Origin: Penium margaritaceum
Lineage: Eukaryota; Streptophyta; Zygnematophyceae; Desmidiales; Peniaceae
Length of the DNA stretch: 64,000 nt
Assembly (NCBI GenBank): GCA_023375785.1
Contig: SZWC01001161.1
Span: forward strand, 20,942 to 84,941
Direction of reading: 5' to 3'
In this document: positions 23,839 through 37,459 of the stretch, in pieces
Layout of the letters: the number at the start of each line of letters is the position of its first letter
Numbering within the stretch: the stretch's first letter is position 1
The notes under the pieces: generated by a model
What the model was told of the DNA's origin: nothing
What the model saw: only the letters and a program-made list of their open reading frames with translations
Databases searched by the model: none
Program-made: the position numbers and the translations under genes

Positions 23839-24983
23839 TTGATAACTAGTGTTCCGAACCCATTGTTTTCCCCTCTGACCTTTTGTGACTCGTGTTATGA
23901 GTTTTCAACGTTGACCACACACTGTGAAATTCATTTGGTCATGGTTAGTGACATATGCCTACTTTGGTTTGTCACAGTACATGGTTACCACGCCGTGTCA
24001 CTATGTATTGAAGGTCTTTGTGCTTTCTAGTTGATAGCTAGTCTGCCCAAACCATTGTTACCCCCTCTGACTATCTGTGAATCGTGTTGTGAGTTGTCAA
24101 CATTGACCACATGAAGTGAAATTCTTTGGTCATGGTCAGTGACATATGCATACGTTGGTTGTTCACTATGCATTGTAGCCACACAGTGCCACTACATATT
24201 AAAGGTATTTGTACTTGCTAGTCGATAACTAGTATTCAGAAACCATTATCTTCCACTCTGACCATTTGTGACTCGTGTTATGAGTTGTCAAAGTTTACCA
24301 CACATGGTGACTTTCTTTGGTCATGGTTAGTGACATGTGCCTACTTTGGTTGGTCATCGTGCATGGTATCCACACCGTGCCACATTTCATTGAAGGTCCT
24401 TGTGCTTTTAAGTTGATACCTGGTGTTCCCAACCCATTGTTTCTCCCTCTGACCATTAGTGACTCGTATTATGAAGTGTCAATGTTGACCACACACAGCG
24501 GATTTCTTTGCTCAAAGGCAGAATATATGCCTACTTTGGTCGGTTATTGTACATGGTAGCCACACCGTGCTACTACTGATTGAAGGTCGTTTTTCTTGCT
24601 AGTTGAGAACTGATATGTCCATACCATTTTTCCCCCTCTGACCGTTTGTGACTCGTGTTATGGTTGGTGAACAATGACCACCCATATTGAAATTATTTGG
24701 TCATGGTCAGTGACATATGCCTCGTTTGGTTGTTTGATGTGCATAGTAGCCACACCGTGCCACTACGTATTGAAGTTCTTTGTCTCTTCTAGTGAATACA
24801 TAGGGTTCCCAAACCATTGTCTCTCCCTCTGACCATTTGTGACTCGTGTTATGAGTTGTCAATGTTGACCACACATAGTGGACTTCTTCGGTCATAGTCA
24901 GTGACGTATGCATCCTTTGGTTGGTCACTGTGCACGCTAGCCACACCGTGCCACTGCTTGTTGAACGTCTTTGTACTTACTAG
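23839..24983 (+). repeat. 6-mer HOR unit (1145 bp)
   Basis: A canonical order, collinear with 39335-40480. M2 has GATTTCTTTGCTCAAAGGCAG in both copies. Confidence 0.9.
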
Positions 24984-26129
24984 TTGATAACTAGTGTTCC
25001 CAACCCATTGTTTTCCCCTCTGACCATTTGTGACTCCTGTTATGACTTTTGAACGTTGACCACACACTGCGAAATTTGTTTGGTCATGGTTAGTGACGTA
25101 TGCCTACTTTGGTTTGTCACTGTACATGGTTACCACGCCGTGTCACTATGTATTGAAGGTCTTTGTGCTTTCTAGTTGATAGCTAGTCTGCGCAAACCAT
25201 TATTACCCCCTCTGACTATCTGTGACTCGTGTTGTGAGTTGTCAACATTGACCACATGAAGTGAAATTCTTTGGTCATGGTCAGTGACATATGCATACGT
25301 TGGTTGGTCACTATGCATTGTAGCCACACTGTGCCACTACATATTGAAGGTATTTGTACTTGGTAGTCGATAACTAGTATTCAGAAACCATTATATTCCA
25401 CTCTGACCATTTGTGACTCGTGTTATGAGTTGTCAAAGTTTACCACACATGGTGACTTTCTTTGGTCATGGTCAGTGACATTTGCCTACTTTGGATGGTC
25501 ATCGTGCATGGTATCCACACCGTGCCACAACTCATTGAAGGTCCGTGTGCTTTTTAGTTGATACCCGGTGTTCCCAAACCATTGTTTTCCCCTCTGACCA
25601 TTTGTGACTCGTATTATGAAATGTCAATGTTGACCACACACAACGGATTTCTTTGGTCAAAGGCAGTACATATGCCTACTTTGGACGGTCATTGTGCATG
25701 GTAGCCACACTGTGCTACTTCTGATTGAAGTTTGTTTTACTTGCTAGTTGAGAACTGATATTCCCATACCATTGTTTCCCCCTCTGAGTGTTTGTGACTC
25801 GTGTTATGGTTGGTGAACATTGACCACCCATATTGAAATTATTTGGTCATGGTCAGTGACAAATGCCTAGTTTGGTTGTTTGGTGTGCATATCAGCCACA
25901 CCGTGCCACTGCGTATTGAAGTTCTTTGTTCTTTCTAGTTGATAGATAGGGTTCCCAAACCATTGTCTCTCCCTCTGACCATTTGTGACTCGTGTTATGA
26001 GTTGTCAATGTTGACCACACATAGTGGACTTCTTCGGTCATCGTCAGTGACGTATGCATCCTTTGGTTGGTCACTGTCCACGCTAGCCACACCGTGCCAC
26101 TGCTTGTTGAATGCCTTTGTACTTGCTAG
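24984..26129 (+). repeat. 6-mer HOR unit (1146 bp)
   Basis: A canonical order, collinear with 40481-41626. M5 starts with GACTCCTGTTATG, and the following M6 boundary has TAGTCTGCGCAAACC in both copies. Confidence 0.9.
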
Positions 26130-27084
26130 TTGATAACTAGTGTTCCCAACCCATTGTTTTCCCCTCTGACCATTTGTGACTCGTGTTATGAGTTTTCAAC
26201 GTTGACCACACACTGTGAAATTCCTTTGGTCATGGTTAGTGACATATGCATACTTTGGTTGGTCACTGTGCATTGTGGCCACGCTGTGCCACCACATATT
26301 AAAGGTATTTGTACTTACTAATCCATAACTAGTATTCAGAAACCATTATTTTCCACTCTGACCAGTTGTGACTCGTGTTTTGAGTTGTCAAAGTTTACCA
26401 CACATTGTGACTTTCTTTGGTCATGGACAGTGACATGTGTCTACTTTGGTTGGTCATCGTGCATGGTATCCACACCGTGCCACAACTCATTGAAGGTCCT
26501 TGTGCTTTTTAGTTGATACCTGGTGTTCCCAAACCATTGTTTCTTCCTCTCACCATTTGTGACTCGTATTATGAAGTGTCAATGTTGACCACACACAGCG
26601 GATTTCTGTGGTCAAAGGCAGAACATATGCCTACTTTGGTCGGTCATTGTGCATGGTAGCCACACCGTGCTACTACTGATTGAAGGTCGTTTTACTTGCT
26701 AGTTGAGAACGGATATTCCCATACCATTGTTTCCCCCTCTGACCGTTTGTGACTCGTGTTATGGTTGGTGAACGTTGACCACCCATATTGAAATTATTCG
26801 GTCATGGTCAGTGACATATGCCTAGTTTGGTTGTTTGGTGTGCATATTAGCCACACCGTGCCACTGCGTATTGAAGTTCTTTGTTCTTTCTAGTCGATAC
26901 ATAGGGTTCCCAAACCATTGTCTCACCCTCTGGCCATTTGTAACTCGTGTTATGAGTTGTCAATGTTGACCACACATAGTGGACTTCTTCGGTCATATTC
27001 AATGAGGTATGCATCCTTTGGTTGGTCACTGTGCACGCTAGCCACACCGTACCACTGCTTTTTGAAGTTCTTTGTACTTGCTAG
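26130..27084 (+). repeat. 5-mer HOR unit (955 bp)
   Basis: An M5/M6 fused monomer at 26130-26321 gives a 5 x 191 unit. This is where the 16-kb duplication loses type-by-type correspondence with the copy at 41627. Confidence 0.9.
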
Positions 27085-28070
27085 TTCATAAGTAGTGTTC
27101 CCAACCCATTATTTTCCCCTTTGACCATTTGTGACTCGTGTTCTGAGTTTTCATCGTTGACCACACACTGTGAAATTCGTTTGGTCATGGTTAGTGACAT
27201 ATGGCCACTTTGGTTTGTCACTGTACATGGTTACCACACCGTGTCACTATGTATTGAAGGTCTTTGTGCTTTCTAGTTGATAGCTAGTCTTCCTAGACCA
27301 TTGTTACCCCCTTGGACTATCTGTGACTCGTGTTGTGAGTTGTCAACATTGACCACATGAAGTGAAATTCTTTGGTCATGGTCAGTGACATATGCATACT
27401 TTAGTTGGTCACTGTGCATTGTAGCCACACTGCGCAGCTACATGTTAAAGGTATTTGTACTTGCTCGTCGATAACTAGTATTCAGAAACCATTATATTCC
27501 ACTCTGACCATTTGTGACTCGTGTGATGAGTTGTCAATGTTTACCACACATGGTGACTTTCTTTGGTCATGGTCAGTGACATGTGCCTACTTAGGTTGGT
27601 CATCGTGCATGGTATCCACATCGTGCCACAACTCATTGAAGGTCCTTGTGCTTTTTAGTTTATACCTGGTGTTCCCAAACCATTGTTTCTCCCTCTGACC
27701 ATTTGTGACTCGTATTATGAAGTGTCAATGTTGACCACACACATCGGATTTCTTTGGTCAAAGGCAGTACAAATGCCTACCCTGGTCGGTCATTGTGCAT
27801 GGTAGCCACACCGTGCTACTACTGACTGAAGTTCATTCTACTTGCTAGTTGGTATCTAGTATTCCTAAACTATTGTTTCCCCCCTCTAACACTTCGTGAC
27901 TCATATTATGGGTTGTCAACGTTGAGCACACATAGAGAAATTATTTGGTCATGGTGCATGGTACATGCCTAATCTGGTTGGTCATAGTGCATGGTAGCCA
28001 CACTGTGCCACTTCTTGTTGAAGGTCTTTGCACTCGCTATTCAATAAATAGCAAAAGATTCTCCCTTTGA
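27085..28070 (+). repeat. Pre-insert cassette arm (986 bp), copy 2
   Basis: M5-M6-M1-M2-My, the same length as the arm at 18209. My ends at CTCCCTTTGACACC; the preceding word GCAAAAGATT gives this copy a downstream TTTT on the insert strand. Confidence 0.9.
28053..28056 (-). terminator. Possible Pol III terminator TTTT, insert 2
   Basis: A four-T run on the minus strand just past the insert end, within flanking My satellite. Weak evidence, since four T is the minimum. Confidence 0.35.
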
Positions 28071-28593
28071 CACCAGGTCGGTTTTTGTTTATTTGTTGTG
28101 CGTAGGTGCCTTCACTGGAATACTCCCTCCCACCCCCCCTAGAGGGATGTTCCGTGGACGACCTGGAGGACAGATTTGCGACCGCATTATGGCACCCCCC
28201 CTACCCCCCTCCCCCCCACGGCTTGGGCTCGAAGGTAGAGTAGAGGTATCACAACACGGCCGCCCCCCCCCCCCCTCCCCCAGGTCGAGAGCCTTTTCTA
28301 TATTGCGCGTACGAGGACTCAAACCAAGGACCTACCGCTCCAGAATCTAACTCTATAAGCACTAAGCCAACTCACATCGTGTTTATATGATATCCAAATG
28401 ATGTTATAGGAGTTCCTATGGGTAGAGAACATAAACTAAGTGGGTGTAAGATTAGAGGGTAGTTTTTAAAATCATGAATAATAACAAAGTCAGTTTAATC
28501 ATAAACAATTGACGTGGACGGAATTGCAAATTTTGCAACTTTGAGATTGAATAACTTGTCAACCGTTCCTCCGACTGACCAGCCATAACAAGG
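28071..28593 (-). mobile_element. SINE-like insert, copy 2
   Basis: The longest copy, about 523 bp, because its homopolymers are expanded (C13-T-C5 near 28263-28281, and runs near 28195-28219). The A box is intact (28359-28349), but the B box has a substitution, GGTTTGAGTCC (28325-28315). The G-quadruplex motif is intact at 28125-28139. Pol III activity would be expected to be weaker than in copies with GGTTTGAATCC. Confidence 0.75.
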
Positions 28594-29291
28594 AAAGTTG
28601 ACTACACACAGTGAAATTCTTTTTATAATGTCCAGTGACACAGGCATACTTTTGTTGGTCATTGTGCATGGTAGCCACACCGTGCCACCACTTATCGAAG
28701 GTCTTTGTACTTGCTAGTCGATACCAAGTATTCCCAAACCATTGTTTCTCCCTCTGCCCATTTTTTACTTGTATTATGAGTTGTGAACGCTGACCACACA
28801 CACTAAACTTCTTTGGTCATGAGCAGTGCTGTATGCCTACTTGGATAGGTCATTGTGCATGGTAGCCACACCGTGGTAATACATACGAAAGATCTTTGTA
28901 CTTGGTAGAAGATACATAGTGTTTGGAAACCATTTTCCCCCCCTCCGACCATTTTGGACTCGTGTTATGGGTTGTGAACGTTGACCACCCATATTGAAAT
29001 TCTTTGGTCATGGTCACTGACATATGCCTAGTTTGTTTTATCACAATATGTGGCTACCACGCCAGGTCACTACGCATTGAAGGTCTTTGTGATTTCTAGT
29101 TGATAGCTAGTCTTCCCACACAATTGTTACCCACATCTGACTATCTGTGACTCGTGTTGTGAGTTGTCAATGCTGACCACGCATAGTGGACTTCTTCGGT
29201 CATAGTCTGTGACGTATGCATCCTTTGGTTGGTCACTGTGCACGCTAGCCACACCGTGCCACTGCTTGTTGAAAGACTTTGTACTTGCTAG
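28594..29291 (+). repeat. Post-insert cassette arm (698 bp), copy 2
   Basis: Ma-Mb-Mc-M4 with the same diagnostic words and the same length as the arm after insert 1. Confidence 0.9.
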
Positions 29292-30437
29292 TTGATAACT
29301 AGTGTTCCCAACCGATTGTTTCCCCCTCTGACCATTTGTGACCCGTGTTATGAGTTTTCAACGTTGACCACACACTGTGAAATTCTTTTGGTCGTGGTTA
29401 GTGACATGCGCATACTTTGCTTTGTCACTGCACAGGGTTACCACGCCGTGTCACTACGTATTGAAGGTCTTTGTGCTTTCTAGTTGATAGCTAGTCGTCC
29501 AAAACCATTGTTACCCTCTCTGACTATCTGTGACTTGTGTTGTGAGTTGTCAACATTGACCACATGAAGTGAAATTATTTAGTCATGGTCAGTGACATAT
29601 GCATACGTCGGTTGGTCACTGTGCATTGTAGCCACACAGTGCCACTACATATTAAAGGTATTTGTACTTGTTAGTCAAACACTAGTATTCAGAAACCATT
29701 ATTTTCCACTCTGACCATTTGTGACTCGTGTTATGAGTTGTCAAAGGTTACCACACATGGTGACTTTCTTTGGTCATGGTCAGTGACATGTGCCTACTTT
29801 GGTTGGTCATCGTGCATGGTATCCACACCATGCCACAACTCATTGAAGGTCCTTGCGCTTTTTAGTTGATACCTGGTGTTCCCAAACCATTGTGTCTCCC
29901 TCTGACCATTTGTGACTCGTATTATGAAGTGTCAATGTTGACCAAACACAGCGGATTTCTTTGGTCAAAGGCAGAACATATGCCTACTTTGGTCGGTCAT
30001 TGTGCATGGTAGCCACACCGTGCTACTACTGATTGAAGGTCGTTTTTCTTGCTAGTTGAGAACTGATATTCCCATACCATTGTTTCCCCCTCTGACCGTT
30101 TGTGACTCGTGTTATGGTTGGTGAACGTTGACCACCCATATTGAAATTATTTGGTCATGGTCAGTGACATATGCCTAGTTTGGTTGTTTGGTGTGCAAAG
30201 TAGCCACACCGTGCCACTACGTATTGAAGTTCTTTGTCTCTTCTAGTGAATACATAGGGTTCCCAAACCATTGTCTCTCCCTCTGGCCATTTGTGACTCG
30301 TGTTATGAGTTGTCAATGTTGACCACACATAGTGGACTTCTTCGGTCATAGTCAGTGACGTATGCATCCTTTGGTTGGTCACAATGCACGCTAGCCATAC
30401 CATGCCACTACTTGTTGAGCGTCTTTGTACTTGCTAG
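29292..30437 (+). repeat. 6-mer HOR unit (1146 bp), cassette-type M5
   Basis: The cassette M5 variant, then M6 with TTAGTCAAACACTAG, M1 with CAAAGGTTACC, M2, M3 and M4. The M6 and M1 variants also follow inserts 1 and 3. Confidence 0.9.
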
Positions 30438-31386
30438 TTGATAACTAGTGTTCCCAACCCATTGTTTTCCCCTCTGACCATTCGTGACTCGTGTTATGAG
30501 TTTTCAACGTTGACCACACACTGTGAAATTCGTTTGGTCATGGTTAGTGACATATGCATACTTTGGTTGGTCACTGTGCATTGTGGCCACACTGTGCCAC
30601 GACATATTAAAGGTATTTGTACTTGCTAGTCGATAACTAGTATTCAGAAACCAATATTTTCCACTCTGACCATTTGTGACTCGTGTTTTCAGTTGTCAAA
30701 GTTTACCACACATGGTGACTTTCTTTGGTCATGGTCAGTGACATGTGCCTACTTTGGTTGGTCATCGTGCATGGTATCCACACCGTGCCACAACTCATTG
30801 AAGGTCCTTGTGCTGTTTAGTTGATACCTGGTGTTCCTAAACCATTGTTTCTCCCTCTGACCATTTGTGACTCGTATTATGAAGTGTCAATGTTGACCAC
30901 ACAGCGGATTTCTGTGGTCAAAGGCAGAACATATGCCTACTTTGGTCGGTCATTGTGCATGGTAGCCACACCGTGCTACTACTGATTGAAGGTCTTTTTA
31001 CTTGCTAGTTGAGAACTGATATTCTCATACCATTGTTTCCCCCTCTGACCATTTGTGACTCGTGTTATGGTTTGTGAACGTTGACCACCCATATTGAAAT
31101 TATTCGGTCATGGTCAGTGACATATGCCTAGTTTGGTTGTTTGGTGTGAATAGTAGCCACACCGTGCCACTACGTATTGAAGTTCTTTGTCCTTTCTAGT
31201 CGATACACTGGGTTCCCAAACCATTGTCTCTCCCTCTGACCATTTGTGACTTGTGTTGTGAGCTGTCAATGCTGACAACACATAGTGGACTTCTTCGGTC
31301 ATAGTCTGTGACGTATGCATCCTTTGGTTGGTCACTACGCTAGCCACACCGTGCCACTACTTGTTGAAGGACTTTGTACTTGCTAG
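30438..31386 (+). repeat. 5-mer HOR unit (949 bp)
   Basis: An M5/M6 fused monomer followed by M1, M2 (with a short ACCACACAGCGG) and M3, then the short M4 type CACTACGCTAGCC. The short M4 accounts for the deficit against 955 bp. Confidence 0.9.
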
Positions 31387-32312
31387 TTGATAACTAGTGT
31401 TCCCAACCGATTTTTTCCCCCTCTAACCATTTGTGACCCGTGTTATGAGTTTTCAACGTTGACCACACATTGTGAAATTCGTTTGGTCATGGTTAGTGAC
31501 ATATGCCTACTTTGGTTTATCACTGTACATGGTTACCACGCCATGTCACTATGTATTGAAGGTCTTTGTGCTTTCTAGTTGACAGCTATTCTGCCCAAAC
31601 CATTGTTACCCCCTCTGACTATCTGTGACTTGTGTTGTGAGTTGTCAACATTGACCACATGAAGTGAAATTCTTTGGTCATGGTCAGTGACATATGCATA
31701 CTTTGGTTGGTCACTGTGCATTGTAGCCACACAGTGCCACTACATATTAAAGGTATTTGTACTTGCTAGGCGTAAACTAGTATTCAGAAACCATTATCTT
31801 CCANTGTCAATGTTGACCACACACAGCGGATTTCTTTGGTCAAAGGCAGTACATATGCCTACTTTGGTCGGTCATTGTGCATGGTAGCCACACTGTGCTA
31901 CTTCTGATTGAAGTTCGTTTTACTTGCTAGTTGAGAACTGATATTCCCATACCATTATTTCCCCCTCTGACGTTTTGTGACTCGTGTTATGGTTGGTGAA
32001 CGTTGACCACCCATATTGAAATTAGTTGGTCAGGGTCAGTGACATATGCCTAGTTTGGTTGTTTGGTGTGCATATTAGCCACACCGTGGCACTGCGTATT
32101 GAAGTTCTTTGTTCTTTCTAGTCGATACATAGGGTTCCCAAACCATTGTCTCTCCCTCTGACCATTTGTGACTCGTGTTATGACTTGTCAATGTTGACCA
32201 CACATAGTGGACTTCTTCAGTCATAGTCAGTGACGTATGCATCCTTTGGTTGGTCACTGTGCACACTAGCCACACCGTGCCACTGCTTGTTGAAGGTCTT
32301 TGTACTTGCTAG
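31387..32312 (+). repeat. 6-mer HOR unit containing an assembly gap (926 bp)
   Basis: M5 and M6 are followed at 31804 by N, then by M2. M1 is absent. Adding the 220 bp predicted missing gives 1146 bp exactly. Confidence 0.9.
31804..31804. other. Assembly gap shown as single N
   Basis: The left side stops in M6 after TATCTTCCA and the right side resumes inside M2 at TGTCAATGTTGACC. About 220 bp (the M6 tail and all of M1) is absent; the unit is short by exactly that amount. Confidence 0.9.
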
Positions 32313-33457
32313 TTGATAACTAGTGTTCCCAACCCATTGTTTTCCCCTCTAACCATTTGTGACTCGTGTTATGAGTTTTCAACGTTGACCACACACTGTG
32401 AAATTAGTTTGGTCATGGTTAGTGACATATGCCTACTTTGGTTTGTCACTGTACATGGTTACCACGCCGTGTCACTATGTATTGGAGGTCTTTGTGCTTT
32501 CTAGTTGATAGCTAGTCGTCCAAAACCATTGTTACCCGCTCTCACTATCTGTGAATCGTGTTGTGAGTTGTCAACATTGACCACATGAAGTGCAATTCTT
32601 TGGTCATGGTCAGTGACATATGCATACATTGGTTGGTCACTGTGCATTGTAGCCACACAGTGCCACTACATATTAAAGGTATTTGTACTTGCTAGTCAAA
32701 CACTAGTATTCAGAAACCATTATTTTCCACTCTGACCATTTGTGACTCGTGTTATGAGTTGTCAAAGGTTACCACACATGGTGACTTTCTTGGTCATGGT
32801 CAGTGACATGTGCCTACTTTGGTTGGTCATCGTGCATGGTATCCAAACCATGCCACAACTCATTGAAGGTCCTTGTGCTTTTTAGTTGATACCTGGTGTT
32901 CCCAAACCATTGTGTCTCCCTCTGACCATTTGTGACTCGTATTATGAAGTGTCAATATTGACCACACACAGCGGATTTCTTTGGTCAAAGGCAGAACATA
33001 TGCCTACTTTGGTCGGTCATTGTGCATGGTAGCCACACCGTGCTACTACTGATTGAAGGTCGTTTTTCTTGCTAGTTGAGAACTGATATTCCCATACCAT
33101 TGTTTCCCCCTCTGACCGTTTGTGACTCGTGTTATGGTTGATGAACGTTGACCACCCATATTGAAATTATTTGGTCATGGTCAGTGACATATGCCTAGTT
33201 TGGTTGTTTGGTGTGCATAGTAGCCACACCATGCCACTACGTATTGAAGTTCTTTGTCTCTTCTAGTGAATACATAGAGTTCCAAAACCATTGTCTCTCC
33301 CTCTGACCATTTGTAACTCGTGTTATGAGTTGTCAATGCTGACCACACATAGTGGACTTCTTCGGTCATAGTCAGTGACGTATTTATCCTTTGGTTGGTC
33401 ACAATGCACGCTAGCCACACCGTACCACTGCTTGTTGAACGTCTTTGTACTTGCTAG
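32313..33457 (+). repeat. 6-mer HOR unit (1145 bp)
   Basis: A canonical order. M6 and M1 carry the insert-associated variants (CAAACACTAG, CAAAGGTTACC), though no insert lies upstream within 3 kb except across the gap. Confidence 0.88.
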
Positions 33458-34221
33458 TTGATAACTAGTGTCTCCAACTCATTGTTTTCCCCTCTGACCA
33501 TTCGTGACTCGTGTTATGAGTTTTCAACGTTGACCACACACTGTGAAATTTTTTTGGTCATGGTTAGTGACATATGCATACTTTGGTTGGTCACTGTGCA
33601 TTGTGGCCACACTGTGCCACCACATATTAAAGGTATTTGTACTTGCTAGTTGATAACTAGTATTCAGAAACCATTATTTTTCACTCTGACCATTTGTGAC
33701 TCGCGTTTTGAGTTGTCAAAGTTTACCACACATGGTGACTTTCTTTGGTCATGGTCAGTGACATGTGCCTACTTTGGTTGGTCATCGTGCATGGTATGCA
33801 CACCGTGCCACAACTCATTGAAGGTCCTTGTGCTGTTTAGTTGATACCTGGTGTTCCCAAACCATCGTTTCTCCCTCTGACCATTTGTGACTCGTTTTAT
33901 GAAGTGTCAATGTTGACCACACACAGCGGATTTCTGTGGTCAAAGGCAGAACATATGCCTACTTTGGTCGGTCATTGTGCATGGTAGCCACACCGTGCTA
34001 CTACTGATTGAAGGTCGTTTTACTTGCTAGTTGAGAACTGATATTCCCATACCATTGTTTCCCCCTCTGACCGTTTGTGACTCGTGTTATGGTTGGTGAA
34101 CGTTGACCACCCATATTGAAATTATTCGGTCATGGTCAGTGACATATGCCTAGTTTGGTTGTTTGGTGTGAATAGTAGCCACACCGTGCCACTACGTATT
34201 GAAGTTCTTTGTCCTTTCTAG
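33458..34221 (+). repeat. 4-mer HOR unit (764 bp)
   Basis: The shortest unit in the window, 4 x 191 bp: fused M5/M6, M1, M2 and M3, with M4 skipped. At 34250-34280 the M3 end (TTGGGTTCCC, TCTCTCCCTCAG) joins an M5 start (ACCCGTGTTATGAGTTTTC). Confidence 0.9.
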
Positions 34222-35208
34222 TCGATACATTGGGTTCCCAAACCATTGTCTCTCCCTCAGACCATTTGTGACCCGTGTTATGAGTTTTCAACGTTGACCA
34301 CACACTGTGAAATTCGTTTGGTCATGGTTAGTGACATATGCCTACTTTGGTTGGTCACTGTACATGGTTATCACACCGTGTCACTATCTATTGAAGGTCT
34401 TTGTGCTTTCTAGTTGATAGCTAGTCTGCCCAAACCATTGTTACCCCCTCTGACTATCTGTGACTTGTGTTGTGAGTTGTCAACATTGACCACATGAAGT
34501 GAAATTCTTTGGTCATGGTCAGTGACATATGCATACTTTGGTTGGTCAGTGTGCATTGTAGCCACACTGTGCCACTACATATTAAAGGTATTTGTACTTG
34601 CTAGGCAAAAACTAGTATTCAGAAAACATTATCTTCCACTCTGATCATTCGTGACTCGTGTTATGAGTTGTCAAAGTTTACCACACATGGTGACTTTCTT
34701 TGGTCATGGTCAGTGACATGTGCCTACTTTGGTTGGTCATCGTGCATGGTATCCACACCGTGCCACAACTCATTGAAGGTCCTTGTGCTTTTTATTTTAT
34801 ACCTGGTGTTCCCAAACCATTTTTTCTCCCTCTCACCATTTGTGACTCGTATTATGAAATGTCAATGTTGACCACACACAGCAGATTTCTTTGGTCAAAG
34901 GCAGTACATATGCCTACCCTGGTCGGTCATTGTGCATGGTAGCCACACCGTGCTACTACTGACTTATGTTCGTTGTACTTGCTAGTTGGTATCTAGTATT
35001 CCTAAACTATTGTTTCCCCCCTCTGACAATTCGTGACCTATATTATGGGTTGTCAACGTTGAGCACACATAGTGAAATTATTTGGTCATGGTGCATGGTA
35101 CATGCCTAATCTGGTTGGTCATTGTGCATGGTAGCCACACTGTGCCACTTCTTGTTGAAGGTCTGTGCACTTCCTAGTCAATAAATAGCAAATGGTTTCT
35201 CCCTTTGA
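34222..35208 (+). repeat. Pre-insert cassette arm (987 bp), copy 3
   Basis: M5-M6-M1-M2-My before insert 3, one base longer than the arms at 18209 and 27085. Confidence 0.9.
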
Positions 35209-35713
35209 CACCAGGTCGGTTTTTGTTTATTTTTTGCGCGTAGGTGCCTTCACTGGAATACTCCCTCCCGACCCCCCTAGAGGGATGTTCTGTGGACGAC
35301 CTGGAGGACAGGTTTGCGACCGCATTATGACACCCCCCTACCCCCCCACGGCTTTGGCTTGATGGTAGAGTAGAGGTGTCACAACACGGCCGCCCCCTCC
35401 CAGGTCGCGAGCCTAGTCTATATTGCGCGTACGAGGATTCAAACCCAGGACCTACCGCTCCAGAATCTAACTCTATAAGCACTAAGCCAACTCACATGGT
35501 GTTTATATGATGTCCAAATGATGTTATAGGAGTTCCTATGGGTAGAGGACATAAACAAAAGGGGTGTACGATTAGAGGGTAGTTCTTAAAATCATGAATA
35601 ATAACAAAGTCAGTTTAATCATAAATAATTGACGCGGACGGAATTGTAAACTTTGCAACTTTGAGATTGAATAACTTGTCAACCGTTCCTCCAACTTATC
35701 AGCCATAACAAGG
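35209..35713 (-). mobile_element. SINE-like insert, copy 3
   Basis: About 505 bp, with short homopolymers (C5-T-C3 near 35394-35402). The A box (35489-35479) and B box GGTTTGAATCC (35445-35435) are intact. The G-quadruplex motif at about 35262-35277 is interrupted (CCCTCCCGACCCCCC). There is no downstream TTTT. Confidence 0.75.
35435..35489 (-). promoter_or_regulatory. Pol III type 2 internal promoter, insert 3
   Basis: Both boxes match the copy 1 sequence and spacing. Confidence 0.68.
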
Positions 35714-36416
35714 AAAGTTGACTACACACAGTGAAATTATTTTTATAATGTCCAGTGACACAGGCATACTTTTGTTGGTCATTGTGCATGGTAGCCACAC
35801 CGTGCCACCACTTATCGAAGGTCTTTACTTGCTAGTCGATACCAAGAATTCCCAAACCATTGTTTCTCCCTCTTCCCATTTTTTACTTCTATTATGAGTT
35901 GTGAACGCTGACCACACACACTAAACTTCTTTGGTCATGAGCAGTGATGTATGCCTACTTGGGTAGGTCATTGTGTACAATAGCCACACCGTGGTAATAC
36001 ATACGAAAGATCTTTGTACTTGCTAGAAGATACATAGTGTTTGGAAGCAATTTCCACCCCTCCCCCCTCCGACCATTTTGGTCTCGTGTTATGGGTTGTG
36101 AACGTTGACCACCCATATTGAAATTCTTTGGTCATGGTCACTGACATATGCCTAGTTGGTTTTATCACAGTACTTGGTTACCAAGCCATGTCACTACGCA
36201 TTGAAGGTCTTTGTGCTTTCTAGTTGATAGCTAGTCTTCCCACACAATTGTTATCCCCCTCTAACTATCGGTGACTCGTGTTGTGAGTTGGCAATGCTGA
36301 CCACGCATAGTGGACTTCTTCGGTCATAGCCTGTGACGTATGCATCCTTTGGTTGGTCACTGTGCACGCTAGCCACACCGTGCCACTGCTTGTTGAAGGA
36401 CTTTGTACTTGCTAGC
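35714..36416 (+). repeat. Post-insert cassette arm (703 bp), copy 3
   Basis: Ma-Mb-Mc-M4. The extra bases come mainly from the expanded C-rich tract near 36055-36069 in Mb. Confidence 0.9.
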
Positions 36417-37052
36417 TGATAACTAGTGTTCCCAAATGATTTTTCCCCCCTCTGACCATTTGTGACCCGTGTTATGAGTTTTCAACGTTGACCACACACT
36501 GTGAAATTCTTTTGGTCGTGGTTAGTGACATGCGCATACTTTGCTTTCTCACTGTACAGGGTTACCACGCCGTGTCACTACGTATTGAAGGTCTTTGTGC
36601 TTTCTAGTTGATAGCTAGTCGTCCAAAAACATGGTTACCCTCTCTGACTATCTGTGACTTGTGTTGTGAGTTGTCAGCATTGACCACATGAAGTGAAATT
36701 CTTTGGTCATGGTCAGTGACATATGCATACGTTGGTTGGTCACTGTGCATTGCAGCCACACAGTGCCACTACATATTAAAGGTATTTGTACTTGCTACTC
36801 AAACACTAGTATTCAGAAACCATTATTTTCCACTCTGACCATTTGTGACTCGTGTTATGAGTTGTCAAAGGTTACCACACATGGTGACTTTCTTTGGTCA
36901 TGGTCAGTGACATGTGCCTACTTTGGTTGGTCATCGTGCATGGTATTCACACCGTGCCACAACTCATTGAAGGTCCTTGTGCTTTTAAGTTGATACCTGG
37001 TGTTCCCAAACCATTGTGTCTCCCTCTGACCATTTGTGACTCGTATTATGAA

Positions 37053-37053
37053 N
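37053..37053. other. Assembly gap shown as single N
   Basis: M2 breaks after ATTATGAA and resumes at ATTGTGCATGG, about 70 bp further along the monomer. Confidence 0.88.
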
Positions 37054-37458
37054 ATTGTGCATGGTAGCCACACTGTGCTACTTCTGATTGAAGTTCGTTT
37101 TACTTGCTAGTTGAGAACTGATATTCCCATACCATTGTTTCCCCCTCTGACTGTTTGTGACTCGTGTTATGGTTGGTGAACGTTGACCACCCATATTGAA
37201 ATTATTTGGTCATGGTCAGTGACATATGCCTAGTTTGGTTGTTTGGTGTGCATATTAGCCACGCGGTGCCACTGCGTATTGAAGTTCTTTGTTCTTTCTA
37301 GTTGATAGATAGGGTTCCCAAACCATTGTCTCTCCCTCTGACCATTTGTGACTCGTGTTATGAGTTGTCAATGTTGACCACACATAGTGGACTTCTTCGG
37401 TCATAGTCAGTGACGTATGCATCCTTTGGTTGGTCACTGTGCACGCTAGCCACACCGT

Positions 37459-37459
37459 N
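37459..37459. other. Assembly gap shown as single N
   Basis: M4 breaks after GCCACACCGT and the sequence resumes at the M6/M1 boundary, about 450 bp further along the HOR. Confidence 0.88.
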
